64,000 nucleotides of DNA from an uncultured Oscillospiraceae bacterium (GCA_947627325.1 CANQVO010000002.1:186001-250000); one strand, 5' to 3'. Positions 8,157-17,404 are shown, counted from the stretch's first letter. Made by a program: numbers and translations. Notes: generated from the sequence alone by a model not told the origin.

Positions 8157-9342
8157 CTACATCTACACCGTCACCGCCCTCAACGAGTATATCAAGGACC
8201 TGCTGGACAGCGACGCGGGCCTGGCCGCCCTCACCGTCCGGGGGGAGGTGTCCAACTACAAGGCATACCCCTCCGGCCACCACTACTTCTCCCTCAAGGA
8301 CGAGACGGGGGCCCTGAAGTGCGTCATGTTCAAGGGCAGCGCCATCCACCTCCGCTTCCGGCCCCAAAACGGCATGAAGGTCATCGCCATGGGCCGGGTG
8401 GGAGTCTTCCCCCGGGACGGGGTCTACCAGCTCTACGTCTCCGCCATGGTCCCCGACGGGGTGGGCGACCTCCACGCCGCCTTTGAACAGCTCAAGGAAA
8501 AGCTCCAGCGGGAGGGCCTTTTCGACCTGTCCCACAAAAAACCCCTCCCGGCCTACCCCCGCAAGATCGCCCTGGTCACCTCCCCGGTGGGGGCGGCGGT
8601 GCGGGATATGCTGCGGATCCTGGAGGCCCGCTGGCCCCTGACCCAGGTCTGCGTCCTCCCCGTGCGAGTCCAGGGGAGCGAGGCCGCCGGGGAGATCAGC
8701 CGGGCCATCGACTACGCCAACGCCCACCAGGTGGCCGACCTCATCATCACCGGCCGGGGCGGCGGGTCCATGGAGGACCTGTGGTGCTTCAACGAGGAGA
8801 TCGTGGCCCGGGCCATCTACCGCTCCCAGATCCCCGTCATCTCCGCCGTGGGCCATGAGCCGGACGTGACCATCGCCGACTTTGTGGCCGACGTGCGGGC
8901 CGCCACCCCCTCCAACGCCGCCGAGCTGGCCGTGCCCGACCAGAACGACGTCTACGCCTTTCTGGCCCAGACCGACGCCCGCCTCCGCCAGCGCGCGGGC
9001 CGGGAGCTGTCCCTGGCCCGGGAGCGGCTGCGCCGCCTGGCCGGGAGCCGGGCCCTGCAGGACCCCATGAACCTGGTGGAGGACCGGCGGATGCTCCTGG
9101 ACCGCCAGGGCGCGCGGCTGGCCGCCGCCCTGACCGGGCAGCTGGCGGGGGAGAAGGAGCGCTTCGCCGCCGCGGCGGCCAAGCTGGACGCGCTGAGCCC
9201 TCTGAAGGTGCTGAGCCGGGGCTACGCCATCCCCCAAAAGGGGGAGCGGGTGGTCACCTCCGCCCAGGACCTGCGGGAGGATGACCGATTTACCCTGCGC
9301 CTGCGGGATGGCGCCGTCCCCTGCCGGGTGGAGAAAGGATGA
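8146..9342 (+). CDS. xseA: Exodeoxyribonuclease VII large subunit
   Basis: Catalytic subunit of ExoVII, which degrades single-stranded DNA from both ends to oligonucleotides during repair. Domains: N-terminal OB fold (residues about 1-100, LTVRGEVSNYK and GHHYFSLKDE), the catalytic core (ALVTSPVGAAVRDMLRIL, RGGGSMEDLWCFNEE, SAVGHEPDVTIADFVADVRAATPS in overlapping motifs) and a coiled-coil region binding XseB. 398 residues is typical. The start codon lies inside the end of the preceding gene. Confidence 0.95.
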   Translation: MESNYIYTVTALNEYIKDLLDSDAGLAALTVRGEVSNYKAYPSGHHYFSLKDETGALKCVMFKGSAIHLRFRPQNGMKVIAMGRVGVFPRDGVYQLYVSAMVPDGVGDLHAAFEQLKEKLQREGLFDLSHKKPLPAYPRKIALVTSPVGAAVRDMLRILEARWPLTQVCVLPVRVQGSEAAGEISRAIDYANAHQVADLIITGRGGGSMEDLWCFNEEIVARAIYRSQIPVISAVGHEPDVTIADFVADVRAATPSNAAELAVPDQNDVYAFLAQTDARLRQRAGRELSLARERLRRLAGSRALQDPMNLVEDRRMLLDRQGARLAAALTGQLAGEKERFAAAAAKLDALSPLKVLSRGYAIPQKGERVVTSAQDLREDDRFTLRLRDGAVPCRVEKG

Positions 9343-9348
9343 GTGGAT

Positions 9349-9585
9349 ATGGCAGAAAAAAAGCTGAGTTTTGAGCAGGCCATGGCCCGCCTGGAGGAGA
9401 TCGTCACCGCCATGGAGCGGGGGGAGGCCCCCCTGGAGGAGTCCCTGACCCTCTTTGCCGAGGGCACCAAGCTGTTGAAGCAGTGTACCGCCCTGCTGGA
9501 CAAGGCGGAACAGCAGGTCACCAAGCTGACCCGGGGGGCCGACGGAGAGCCCAGGGAAGTGCCCATGGAGGATGTGGAAGAATGA
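9349..9585 (+). CDS. xseB: Exodeoxyribonuclease VII small subunit
   Basis: A 78-residue two-helix protein (LSFEQAMARLEEIVTAMERG, LEESLTLFAEGTKLLKQC) that binds the XseA coiled coil in multiple copies. ATG 9349 with AAAGGA about 9 nt upstream is preferred to the GTG at 9343. It starts 6 nt after xseA and its stop overlaps the ispA start. Confidence 0.93.
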   Translation: MAEKKLSFEQAMARLEEIVTAMERGEAPLEESLTLFAEGTKLLKQCTALLDKAEQQVTKLTRGADGEPREVPMEDVEE

Positions 9586-10472
9586 CCTTTGAGGCGCGAT
9601 ATGAGGGCTACAAGGCCCTGGCCGAAAAACGGCTGGCCGGATTTTTTCCCGGCGGCGGCCTTTATGAGGTGATGCGGTACAGCCTTCTGGCCGGGGGCAA
9701 GCGCATCCGCCCGGTGCTGGCCCTGGCCTTTTGCGAGGCCGCCGGGGCCCCGGCGGAGCGGGCGCTGGACTTCGCCTGCGCCGTGGAGATGCTCCACACC
9801 TACTCCCTCATCCACGACGACCTGCCCTGCATGGACGACGACGACCTGCGCCGGGGCAAGCCCACCTGCCACAAGGTCTACGGCGAGACCGCCGCCGTCC
9901 TGGCCGGGGACGCCCTCCAGGCCGCCGCCTTCGCCACGGTCCTGCGGGCCAATGGCTTCCCGGACGGGGAGGCCCCTCGGCAGGCCGCCCTCGCCCTGGC
10001 CGAGGCCGCCGGGGAGCGGGGGATGTGCCTGGGGCAGTACTGGGACACCCTGGGGACGGATGCCCCGGACAGCCTGGAGGTCCTTGACCGCGTCCACGAC
10101 CGCAAGACCGGCGACCTCCTCCGGGCCTCCTGCGCCATGGGGGTCATCGCCGCCATGGGCGGCGGGGCGGACGCGGACCCGGCCTGCCTGGCCGCTGCCA
10201 GGGACTACGCCGGCCACCTGGGCCTGGCCTTTCAGATCCGGGACGACGTGCTGGACGTGACCAGCACCCCGGAGACGTTGGGCAAGCCCATCGGCTCCGA
10301 CGCCCAGCAGGGCAAGGTCACCTACGTGACCCTGGCGGGCGTGGAGGAGAGCGAACGGGCCGTGGCGCGCCACACCCGGCTGGCCCAGGAGGCCCTGGAC
10401 CGGGCGGCGTGGCGGGGAGACCCGGCCTTTCTCCGCTGGTTGGCCGACCGGCTGGCCCAACGGAATTATTGA
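9582..10472 (+). CDS. ispA: Farnesyl diphosphate synthase (polyprenyl synthetase)
   Basis: Condenses dimethylallyl and isopentenyl diphosphates to geranyl and farnesyl diphosphate. The 296-residue protein has GGKRIRPVL, the first Asp-rich motif DDLPCMDDD (with the two-residue insertion of bacterial FPP synthases) near residue 82, and the second Asp-rich motif DDVLD near residue 223. It overlaps xseB by four bases (ATGA) and is followed by dxs, so precursor supply and chain building are co-transcribed; this is the classical xseB-ispA-dxs order. Confidence 0.93.
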   Translation: MTFEARYEGYKALAEKRLAGFFPGGGLYEVMRYSLLAGGKRIRPVLALAFCEAAGAPAERALDFACAVEMLHTYSLIHDDLPCMDDDDLRRGKPTCHKVYGETAAVLAGDALQAAAFATVLRANGFPDGEAPRQAALALAEAAGERGMCLGQYWDTLGTDAPDSLEVLDRVHDRKTGDLLRASCAMGVIAAMGGGADADPACLAAARDYAGHLGLAFQIRDDVLDVTSTPETLGKPIGSDAQQGKVTYVTLAGVEESERAVARHTRLAQEALDRAAWRGDPAFLRWLADRLAQRNY

Positions 10473-10505
10473 GCGGATAGACCAGACAAGGCAGGTGAGA
10501 AATCG

Positions 10506-12353
10506 GTGACCTACGACCAGGTGGACGTGAAAAAATTGAACGACCAGGAGGCCGCGGAGCTGTGCGAGCATCTCCGGGGCGACATTTTGCGTACCGTCTC
10601 GGCCACCGGCGGCCACCTGGCCTCCAGCCTGGGGGCGGTGGAGCTGACGGTGGCTATCCACCGGGTCTTTGATTTGAACAGGGACCGCCTGGTTTTCGAC
10701 GTGGGCCACCAGTGTTACAGCCACAAGCTCCTCACCGGCCGCGCCCCCCGGTTCTCCACCCTGCGCGCCCTGGGCGGCGTGGCGGGCTACCCCAAGCCCA
10801 GCGAGAGCGTGGCCGACGCCTTTATCGCCGGACACGCCTCCAACTCGGTCTCCGTGGCCCTGGGCATGGCCCGGGCCCGGACGCTGTTGGGGGAGGACTA
10901 CCACGTTCTGGCCCTGCTGGGGGACGGCGCCCTCACCGGCGGCCTGGCCTACGAGGGCCTGTCCGACGCGGGGCAGAGCGGCGAGCCGCTGATCGTCATC
11001 CTCAACGACAACGGCATGTCCATCACCCAGAACGTGGGCGGCGTGGCCCAGCACCTGGCCCACCAGCGGCTCAAGCCCCAGTATCTGAACTTCAAAAAGG
11101 GCTACCGCAAGATCATGCGGGCCACCGCCCTGGGCCGGGGGGTCTACAAGCTGACCCACAAGATCAAGACGGCGGTGAAGGACGTGCTGCTGCCCTGCAG
11201 TATGTTCGAGGACATGGGCTTCACCTACATGGGCCCGGTGGACGGCCACAATCTCAAGCTCATCACCCGCCTCCTGCGCTACGCCAAGGAGGAACTCCCC
11301 GGCCCGGTCCTGCTCCATGTCCGCACGGTGAAGGGGAAGGGTTATCCGCCCGCCGAGGCCGCCCCGGACCGCTTCCACGGCGTGTCCCCCTTCGACCTTT
11401 CCACCGGGGAGCCCAAAAGCCCGTCCGGGCCCACCTACTCCGCCGTCTTCGGCCAGACCCTGTGCCGCCTGGCCCAGGCCGACGGCCGGGTGTGCGCCAT
11501 CACCGCCGCCATGCGCTCCGGCACCGGCCTGGACGGCTTTGCCCAAACATTCCCCGCCCGCTTCTTCGACGTGGGCATCGCCGAGGGCCACAGCGTGGCC
11601 ATGGCCGCGGGGCTGGCCAAGCAGGGGGCGGTCCCCGTCTTTGCCGTCTACTCCTCCTTCCTCCAGCGGGGCTACGATATGCTCCTCCACGACGTGGCCA
11701 TCAGCCATCTCCATGTGGTCCTGGCGGTGGACCGGGCGGGGCTGGTGGGGGAGGACGGGGAGACCCACCACGGCCTGTTCGACGTGGCCTACCTCACCTC
11801 CGTCCCCGGCATGACCGTCCTGGCCCCCGCCTGCTTCCGGGAGTTAGACGAGATGCTGACCTGGGCGGTGGAGCGCTGTGACGGCCCGGTGGCCGTCCGC
11901 TACCCCCGGGGCGGGGAAGGGGCCTGGCGGGGCGGCTTTGACGGCGCTGAGAAGACCGTTATCGCCCGCCCGGGCAGGGACGTCACCCTGGTCACCTACG
12001 GTGCCACCACCAACGCCGCATTGGAGGCCGCCGAGGGCTTGGCGGCGGAGGGGATCGAGGTCCAGGTGGTCAAGCTCCAGTGCCTCGCCCCCCTGGACCT
12101 GGCCCCCGTGCTGGACAGCGCCCGGGCCACCGGCCGCGTGCTGGTGGCGGAGGAGTGCGCCGCCCAGGGCTGCGTGGGGGTGCGGATCGCCGCCCAATTG
12201 GCCTTGGAAGGGGTGCCGGTCAAGGCGCTGACCCTCCTCAACACCGGCGACGGCTTTGTGACCCACGGCAAGGTGGACGCCCTGCGCCGGCTCTGCGGGC
12301 TGGACGCGGAGAGCATCCGCCAAAAGGTCAAGGAGGCGCTGGGGAATGGATAA
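10506..12353 (+). CDS. dxs: 1-deoxy-D-xylulose-5-phosphate synthase
   Basis: ThDP-dependent first enzyme of the MEP isoprenoid pathway (pyruvate + glyceraldehyde-3-phosphate to DXP). 615 residues. Seen: the N-terminal GGHLASSLGAVELTVA, FDVGHQCYSHKLLTGR, ThDP-binding GDGALTGG near residue 139 with the later NDNGMSI, a mid-domain DVGIAEGHSVAMAAGLA, and VDRAGLVGEDG near residue 410. Start is GTG at 10506 with a weak AGGTGA upstream. Later MEP genes dxr and ispG are at 59403 and 57279. Confidence 0.95.
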   Translation: MTYDQVDVKKLNDQEAAELCEHLRGDILRTVSATGGHLASSLGAVELTVAIHRVFDLNRDRLVFDVGHQCYSHKLLTGRAPRFSTLRALGGVAGYPKPSESVADAFIAGHASNSVSVALGMARARTLLGEDYHVLALLGDGALTGGLAYEGLSDAGQSGEPLIVILNDNGMSITQNVGGVAQHLAHQRLKPQYLNFKKGYRKIMRATALGRGVYKLTHKIKTAVKDVLLPCSMFEDMGFTYMGPVDGHNLKLITRLLRYAKEELPGPVLLHVRTVKGKGYPPAEAAPDRFHGVSPFDLSTGEPKSPSGPTYSAVFGQTLCRLAQADGRVCAITAAMRSGTGLDGFAQTFPARFFDVGIAEGHSVAMAAGLAKQGAVPVFAVYSSFLQRGYDMLLHDVAISHLHVVLAVDRAGLVGEDGETHHGLFDVAYLTSVPGMTVLAPACFRELDEMLTWAVERCDGPVAVRYPRGGEGAWRGGFDGAEKTVIARPGRDVTLVTYGATTNAALEAAEGLAAEGIEVQVVKLQCLAPLDLAPVLDSARATGRVLVAEECAAQGCVGVRIAAQLALEGVPVKALTLLNTGDGFVTHGKVDALRRLCGLDAESIRQKVKEALGNG

Positions 12354-13152
12354 AAAGCGCCTGGACGTGGCATTGGTAGAGCGGGGCCTGTGCGAGAGCC
12401 GCCAAAAGGCCCAGGCCGCCATCATGGCGGGACTGGTGCTGGTGGACGGCCAGACGGTGACCAAGGCGGGCGCCCCGGTGGGGGAGCGCGCCGCCCTAGA
12501 GGTGAAGGGCCCCGCCATCCCCTACGTGAGCCGGGGGGGACTGAAGCTGGAAAAGGCCCTAAAACTCTGGAACATCGACCTCACCGGCAAAGTCTGCGCC
12601 GACATCGGCGCCTCCACCGGCGGCTTTTCCGACTGTATGCTCCAGACCGGGGCCGCCAAGGTCTACGCCGTGGACACCGGCTACGGCAAGCTGGACTGGA
12701 AGATCCGCACCGACCCCCGGGTGGTGGCCCTGGAGCGGACCAACGCCCGGTATCTGACCCACGAGCAGATCCCCGACGACCTGGATTTCGCCAGCGTCGA
12801 CGTCTCCTTCATCTCCCTGCGCCTGATCCTCCCCGCCCTGCGGGGGGTGGTGCGGGCGGACGGGGAGGTGGTCTGTCTGGTCAAGCCCCAGTTTGAGGCG
12901 GGGCGGGAAAAAGTTGGAAAGAAAGGCGTTGTCCGGGACAAAAAGACCCATTTAGAGGTTTTAGAGAACTTTTTGACCTACGCAAGCGACAATTTCTTTG
13001 CTGTAAAGGCGATGACCTTTTCACCCATCAAGGGTCCGGAGGGGAACATCGAGTACCTGGGTCATTTAGTGGCAAGGGATACGCCAGTACAGCCGTTGGA
13101 ATTACAGGCTTTAGTTGACGCCTCCCACGAGGCTTTGGAGGGAACGACATGA
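12346..13152 (+). CDS. tlyA: TlyA family rRNA (cytidine-2'-O)-methyltransferase
   Basis: A 268-residue protein: N-terminal S4 RNA-binding domain (RLDVALVERGLCESRQKAQA) and a Rossmann FtsJ-like methyltransferase (CADIGASTGGFSDCMLQ, VYAVDTGYGKLDW, LVKPQFEAG). TlyA proteins 2'-O-methylate C1409 of 16S and C1920 of 23S rRNA. It overlaps dxs by 8 bp and nadK by 4 bp. The last quarter (about 12905-13140) has many A/T-ending codons, unlike the rest of the gene and its neighbours. Confidence 0.9.
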   Translation: MDKKRLDVALVERGLCESRQKAQAAIMAGLVLVDGQTVTKAGAPVGERAALEVKGPAIPYVSRGGLKLEKALKLWNIDLTGKVCADIGASTGGFSDCMLQTGAAKVYAVDTGYGKLDWKIRTDPRVVALERTNARYLTHEQIPDDLDFASVDVSFISLRLILPALRGVVRADGEVVCLVKPQFEAGREKVGKKGVVRDKKTHLEVLENFLTYASDNFFAVKAMTFSPIKGPEGNIEYLGHLVARDTPVQPLELQALVDASHEALEGTT

Positions 13153-14015
13153 CGGTAGTGCTCAGCCCCAACCCCTATCGGGACCGGGGCCTCAAAGCGG
13201 CACAGAGCGCCCGGCGGGTGCTGGAGCAGGCGGGGGTGGAGGTGATCTTCTCCCTCCCCTTTGAACTGGAGGAGGGCAGCCGGATCGAACTCCCCCTGGA
13301 CATGGACTTTGTCCCCTTAAAGCAGGGCCTGGCCCGGGCGGATATCCTGGTCTGCTTCGGCGGGGACGGGACCATCCTCCACGCCGCCAAGGACGCGGAG
13401 GCCTACCAGGTGCCCATCCTGGGGGTCAACATGGGCAGTGTGGGCTTTATGGCGGAGCTGGAGCACGGCGAGCTGTCCCAGCTCTCCAAGCTCCCGGCGG
13501 GCAAATACTCCGTGGAGGAGCGGATGATGCTGGACGTCCGGGCCGTCCGGGGGGGCAAGACGGTCTTTCACGACGTGGCCCTGAACGACGCGGTGGTCAC
13601 CAAGGGCGCGGTGGCCCGGGTGGTGGACCTGGAGGTCTACGGGGACAAGGTGCTCATCTCGGAGTTTGCCGGGGACGGGGTCATCGTCAGCACCCCCACC
13701 GGCTCCACCGCCTACTCCATGTCGGCGGGCGGCCCCATCGTGGAGCCCACCGCCCAGAGCATCCTCTTTACCCCCATCTGCGCCCACGCTCTCCAGGCCA
13801 AGTCCTTCCTGCTGGACGCGGGCCGTCTGGTCTCCGTCCGCATGGGGGCCAACTCCCGCAAGAGCGCCTATCTGTCGGTGGACGGCGGCCGGGCCTTCAA
13901 GCTACTGCCCACCGACCAGGTGGAGATCTCCCGCTCCCAGCGGCAGACCCGGCTGGTCAAGCTCACTGGGCGCAGCTTTTACGCCATCTTGAATCAAAAA
14001 CTAGGGAAGGGGTAA
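13149..14015 (+). CDS. nadK: NAD kinase
   Basis: Phosphorylates NAD to NADP with ATP or polyphosphate. 288 residues with the family GGDGT motif (LVCFGGDGTILHAAK near residue 75), VNMGSVGFMAELE, the NDAVVTKG segment and the GDGVIVSTPTGSTAYSMSAGG substrate loop (in pieces: DGVIVSTPTGSTAYS, SAGGP). The start overlaps the tlyA stop (ATGA). Confidence 0.94.
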   Translation: MTVVLSPNPYRDRGLKAAQSARRVLEQAGVEVIFSLPFELEEGSRIELPLDMDFVPLKQGLARADILVCFGGDGTILHAAKDAEAYQVPILGVNMGSVGFMAELEHGELSQLSKLPAGKYSVEERMMLDVRAVRGGKTVFHDVALNDAVVTKGAVARVVDLEVYGDKVLISEFAGDGVIVSTPTGSTAYSMSAGGPIVEPTAQSILFTPICAHALQAKSFLLDAGRLVSVRMGANSRKSAYLSVDGGRAFKLLPTDQVEISRSQRQTRLVKLTGRSFYAILNQKLGKG

Positions 14016-14021
14016 GGGACT

Positions 14022-14474
14022 ATGAAAGCGAAACGGCAAGGGGAGATCCTCTCCATCATCGCCTCCGGCCCCATCGAGACCCAGGAACAGCTCTTGGAAC
14101 AGCTCCGCCGCCGGGGCATCCAGGCCACCCAGGCCACCATTTCCCGGGACATCAAGGAGCTCCACCTGGTCAAGGAGCTCACCGGCAAGGGCAGCTACCG
14201 CTACGCCCTCTCCGCCCAGACCGGCGCCGACGACACCACCGGGCGGTTCAAGACCATCTTCCGGGAGGGGGTCGTCAGCTATGACTACGCCCAAAATCTG
14301 GTGGTGATCAAGACCATGCCCGGCCTGGGATCCGCCGCCGGGGCCGCCCTGGACGGCATGGACATCCCCGACCTGGTGGGCTCCCTGGCGGGGGACGACA
14401 CGGTGCTGTTGATCCTGCGTACCACCGAGCAGGCCCGGAATTTCTGCGCCACCATCCGGGAGATGCTGGCGTAA
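14022..14474 (+). CDS. argR: Arginine repressor ArgR/AhrC
   Basis: 150-residue hexameric regulator that represses arginine biosynthesis with arginine bound. An N-terminal winged helix (ATQATISRDIKELHLVKE) and a C-terminal oligomerisation/arginine-binding domain (GSAAGAALDGMDIPDLVGSLAGDD, read in parts GSAAGAALDG and GSLAGDDTVL) are present. It starts 6 bp after nadK with RBS AGGGG and precedes recN, the conserved Firmicute order. Confidence 0.94.
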   Translation: MKAKRQGEILSIIASGPIETQEQLLEQLRRRGIQATQATISRDIKELHLVKELTGKGSYRYALSAQTGADDTTGRFKTIFREGVVSYDYAQNLVVIKTMPGLGSAAGAALDGMDIPDLVGSLAGDDTVLLILRTTEQARNFCATIREMLA

Positions 14475-14490
14475 AAAAGGGGGGAGGGCC

Positions 14491-16191
14491 ATGCTGGCCC
14501 AACTGCACATCGAGAATATCGCCGTCATCGAGTCGGCGGACATGGCCTTTGAGGGCCGCTTCAACGTCCTCACCGGCGAGACCGGCGCGGGCAAGTCCAT
14601 CGTGGTGGACGCCATCGGCGCCATCCTGGGCCGCCGCACCAGCCGGGACCTGATCCGCACCGGGGCCAGGTCCGCCTGCGTGGAGGCCCTGTTCCGGGAC
14701 CTGCCGGAGCTCACTTGGTTCGAGGAGAACGCCGTCCGCCCCGACGAGAACGGGGAACTGCTCCTGCGCCGGGAGATCCAGGCCGACGGGCGCAACCTCT
14801 GCCGGGCCAACGGCCAACTGCTGACGGTGGCCCAGCTCAAGGCCCTGGGGGACCACCTCATCGACATCCACGGCCAGCACGACGGCCAACAGCTTCTGGA
14901 CCCCGCCTGCCACCTCTCCTACCTGGACGGCTTCGGCGGCCTGGACCAAGGCCCCCTGGCGGAGTTCCAGGCGGCCTACGAGGCCGTGACCGCCCTAAAA
15001 CGGGAAATCGCCTCCCTCCAGATGGACGAGTCGGAAAAGGCCCGGCGGCTGGACTCCCTGCAGTACCAGATCGACGAGTTGGAGCGCGCGGAGTTGAAGG
15101 AGGGGGAGCGGGAAACCCTGACCCGGCGGCGGGACCTGTTGCGAAACGCGGAAAAGCTCCTGTCCGCCGCCGCCGGGGCCCACGCCGCCCTCTCCGGGGA
15201 CGAGGACAGCGCCGGGGCGGTGGACCTGCTGGAGCGGGCCGGGGACGCCCTCAGCGCCGGGGCCCGCATGAGCGAGGAACTCTCCGCCCTGGCCGACCAG
15301 GCCGCCGAACTGCGCTACGCCGCCCAGGACCTGGCGGAGCGGGTCCGGGACCTCCAGGATCAGCTGGACATGGAGCCGGGGGAGCTGGACGAGGTGGAGA
15401 CCCGCCTGGAACAGCTCTACCGCCTGTCCAAAAAATACGGCCCCACCACCGCCGATATGCTGGCCTACTTAGACCGATGCCGCCAGGAGCTGGACCAGAT
15501 CCAGTTCTCCGCCGACGCCCTGGCCGAGCTGGAGAAAAAGCTGGCCCAGGCGCTGGAGACAGCCAGGTGTAAAGGTCAGGCCCTTTCCGCCCAGCGCCGC
15601 ACGGCGGCCCGGGAACTGGAGGGGCGCATCCAGGGGGAGCTGGCGGCGCTGGATATGCCCAAGGTCCGCTTCCAGGTCTCCCTGACCCCAAAGGAGGGGG
15701 AGCTTGGCATGGACGCCACCGGGATGGACGAGGTGTGCTTCCTCATGTCCGCCAACCTGGGGGAGGACCTGAAGCCCATCCACAAGATCGCCTCCGGGGG
15801 CGAGTTGTCCCGGATCATGCTGGCGCTGAAAAACGTCCTGGCGGAGAACGAGGACGTCTCCACCCTGATCTTTGACGAGGTGGACGCCGGGGTCTCCGGC
15901 CGGGCGGCCCAAAAGGTGGGGGAGAAGCTGGCCCAGGTCTCCCGGCACAAGCAGGTGCTGTGCGTCACCCATCTGCCCCAGCTGGCCGCCATGGCGGACA
16001 CCCACTTCTCCGTGGAAAAGGGGGAGCGGGGCGGGCGGACCTACACGGAGGTCACCGCCCTGGACCCGGAACAGCGGCGGCAGGAGGTGGCCCGGCTCAC
16101 CAGCGGCGCCCGCGTCACCCCGGCGACGCTGGCTGGGGCGGGGGAGCTGCTGGAGGCGGCGGAGGCGTACAAAAAGGGGCTTGACAAATAG
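14491..16191 (+). CDS. recN: DNA repair protein RecN
   Basis: SMC-like ATPase acting early at double-strand breaks. 566 residues: Walker A GETGAGKSIVVDA near residue 30, two long coiled-coil segments (about residues 155-375) around a hinge-like region, then the ABC signature ASGGELSRIMLALK near 431 and Walker B LIFDEVDAGVSG near 458. RBS GGGGAGG. The promoter of the next unit overlaps its 3' end. Confidence 0.95.
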   Translation: MLAQLHIENIAVIESADMAFEGRFNVLTGETGAGKSIVVDAIGAILGRRTSRDLIRTGARSACVEALFRDLPELTWFEENAVRPDENGELLLRREIQADGRNLCRANGQLLTVAQLKALGDHLIDIHGQHDGQQLLDPACHLSYLDGFGGLDQGPLAEFQAAYEAVTALKREIASLQMDESEKARRLDSLQYQIDELERAELKEGERETLTRRRDLLRNAEKLLSAAAGAHAALSGDEDSAGAVDLLERAGDALSAGARMSEELSALADQAAELRYAAQDLAERVRDLQDQLDMEPGELDEVETRLEQLYRLSKKYGPTTADMLAYLDRCRQELDQIQFSADALAELEKKLAQALETARCKGQALSAQRRTAARELEGRIQGELAALDMPKVRFQVSLTPKEGELGMDATGMDEVCFLMSANLGEDLKPIHKIASGGELSRIMLALKNVLAENEDVSTLIFDEVDAGVSGRAAQKVGEKLAQVSRHKQVLCVTHLPQLAAMADTHFSVEKGERGGRTYTEVTALDPEQRRQEVARLTSGARVTPATLAGAGELLEAAEAYKKGLDK

Positions 16192-16209
16192 CGGCTCCGA
16201 GACTATAAT
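16181..16209 (+). promoter_or_regulatory. Consensus sigma-A promoter of the T-box operon
   Basis: TTGACA (16181-16186), 17-bp spacer and TATAAT (16204-16209), perfect in both hexamers; it overlaps the last codons of recN. Confidence 0.9.
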
Positions 16210-16215
16210 GCAAGG

Positions 16216-16486
16216 CAATATGGACAGGCTATGACGAGGAAGAGTAGCCGGCCGACCGCTGGGCAGAGAGACCCCGAACGGGTGAGAGGGGGAGAGCGGA
16301 GGCCGGGGAATACGCCTCAGAGCCGCCGCCTGAACCGCTGGTCGGTAGGGTGGGCCGGGCCGCGCCCGTTACCGCGCCGCTGTGCGCCGCACAGCATGAG
16401 GCCGTCTTCGTGAGGAGGCGGCGAACCAGAGGTGGTACCGCGTCTGTTTGACGCCCTCTGTCCAACGGGACAGAGGGTGTTTTTTT
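16216..16486 (+). promoter_or_regulatory. T-box riboswitch, tRNA-Tyr specific
   Basis: Leader RNA that senses uncharged tRNA. Stem I base GAGG (16236-16239) pairs with CCTC (16315-16318). The specifier loop has the AGTA motif (16243-16246) opposite GAA followed by the specifier TAC, a Tyr codon, at 16311-16313, then a purine; above it CCGGCC (16248-16253) pairs with GGCCGG (16301-16306). The T-box AGAGGTGGTACCGCG is at 16428-16442. The terminator (arms 16451-16463 and 16468-16480, then Ts) follows. Genes controlled are the EamA transporter and, 32 bp further on, tyrS. Confidence 0.92.
16451..16486 (+). terminator. T-box intrinsic terminator that also hides a Shine-Dalgarno
   Basis: 13-bp stem with loop AACG and a seven-T tract. 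Its 3' arm contains AGAGGG (16472-16477), the Shine-Dalgarno for the TTG start at 16485. Confidence 0.85.
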
Positions 16487-17363
16487 GTCGGAACTCAACC
16501 AGCGCGTCTCCCAGCGGGCCCAGCGGGTGGGGACGCTGTGCGTCTTCGCCTCCGCGGTCCTATACAGCATCGGCGGGCTTTGCATCAAGCTCATCCCCTG
16601 GAACGGCATGAGCATCAACAGCGGGCGGAACATCATCTCCGTGCTGGTCATCGGCGCCTATCTGCTCCTGACCCATCACCGCCCCCGGTGGAACCGCTGG
16701 ATCGCCCTGGGCGCGGCCAGCGTCTGCGGCACCAACACCCTGTTCACCCTGGCCAACAAACTGACCACGGCGGCCAACACCATCGTCTTGCAGTTCACCG
16801 CCCCCATTTTCGTCCTCCTGCTGTCCCTGCTCTTTTGGCACAAAAAGCCCCAAAAACTGGACGTGGCGGTGTGTATCATCACCCTGGGCGGCGTGGTATG
16901 CTTCTTTGTGGAGAGTTTGGAGGCAGGGGGGATGCTGGGCAACGCCCTGGCCCTGCTCTCCGGCTTCACCTACGCCGGGGTGTTCCTCTTAAACGACCTC
17001 CCCGACGCAGACCCCATCTCCAGCGTCTTTTGGGGGGACGTGTGCAGTGCCGTCATCGGCCTGCCCTTCCTCCTGCGGGAGACGGTCTTTACCCCCACCG
17101 CCCTCACCAGCCTGGTGGTCCTGGGGGCCTTCCAGGTGGGTCTGGCCTATATCCTCATGTGCCGGGGCCTAAAGACCACCCCGGCGGTCACCGCCTCTCT
17201 GATCTCCGGCATCGAGCCGGTGCTCAACCCCATCCTGGTGGCGGTCTTTTACCACGAGATGATCGGCCCGCTGTCCCTGGCCGGGGCGGTCATCGTGCTG
17301 GCGGCCATCCTCACCTATAATGTATTAAAAGCCCGGCAGGCCCCGGCGGCTCAGCCGGTTTGA
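16485..17363 (+). CDS. EamA/DMT-family transporter under tyrosine T-box control
   Basis: A 292-residue polytopic membrane protein with about ten hydrophobic segments in two EamA halves; GGLCIKLIPW begins the first half and a second EamA repeat starts about residue 150. Family members move amino acids and other metabolites. The substrate cannot be read from sequence, but the Tyr T-box and tyrS downstream point to tyrosine or a precursor. TTG at 16485 is the only start that keeps the first membrane segment and has a Shine-Dalgarno (AGAGGG, 7 nt away). A GTG 14 codons later is an alternative. Confidence 0.82.
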   Translation: MSELNQRVSQRAQRVGTLCVFASAVLYSIGGLCIKLIPWNGMSINSGRNIISVLVIGAYLLLTHHRPRWNRWIALGAASVCGTNTLFTLANKLTTAANTIVLQFTAPIFVLLLSLLFWHKKPQKLDVAVCIITLGGVVCFFVESLEAGGMLGNALALLSGFTYAGVFLLNDLPDADPISSVFWGDVCSAVIGLPFLLRETVFTPTALTSLVVLGAFQVGLAYILMCRGLKTTPAVTASLISGIEPVLNPILVAVFYHEMIGPLSLAGAVIVLAAILTYNVLKARQAPAAQPV

Positions 17364-17404
17364 AAGGAAAAAACGGGAGAATTTGAGAATAGGAGTTGGA
17401 GAAA

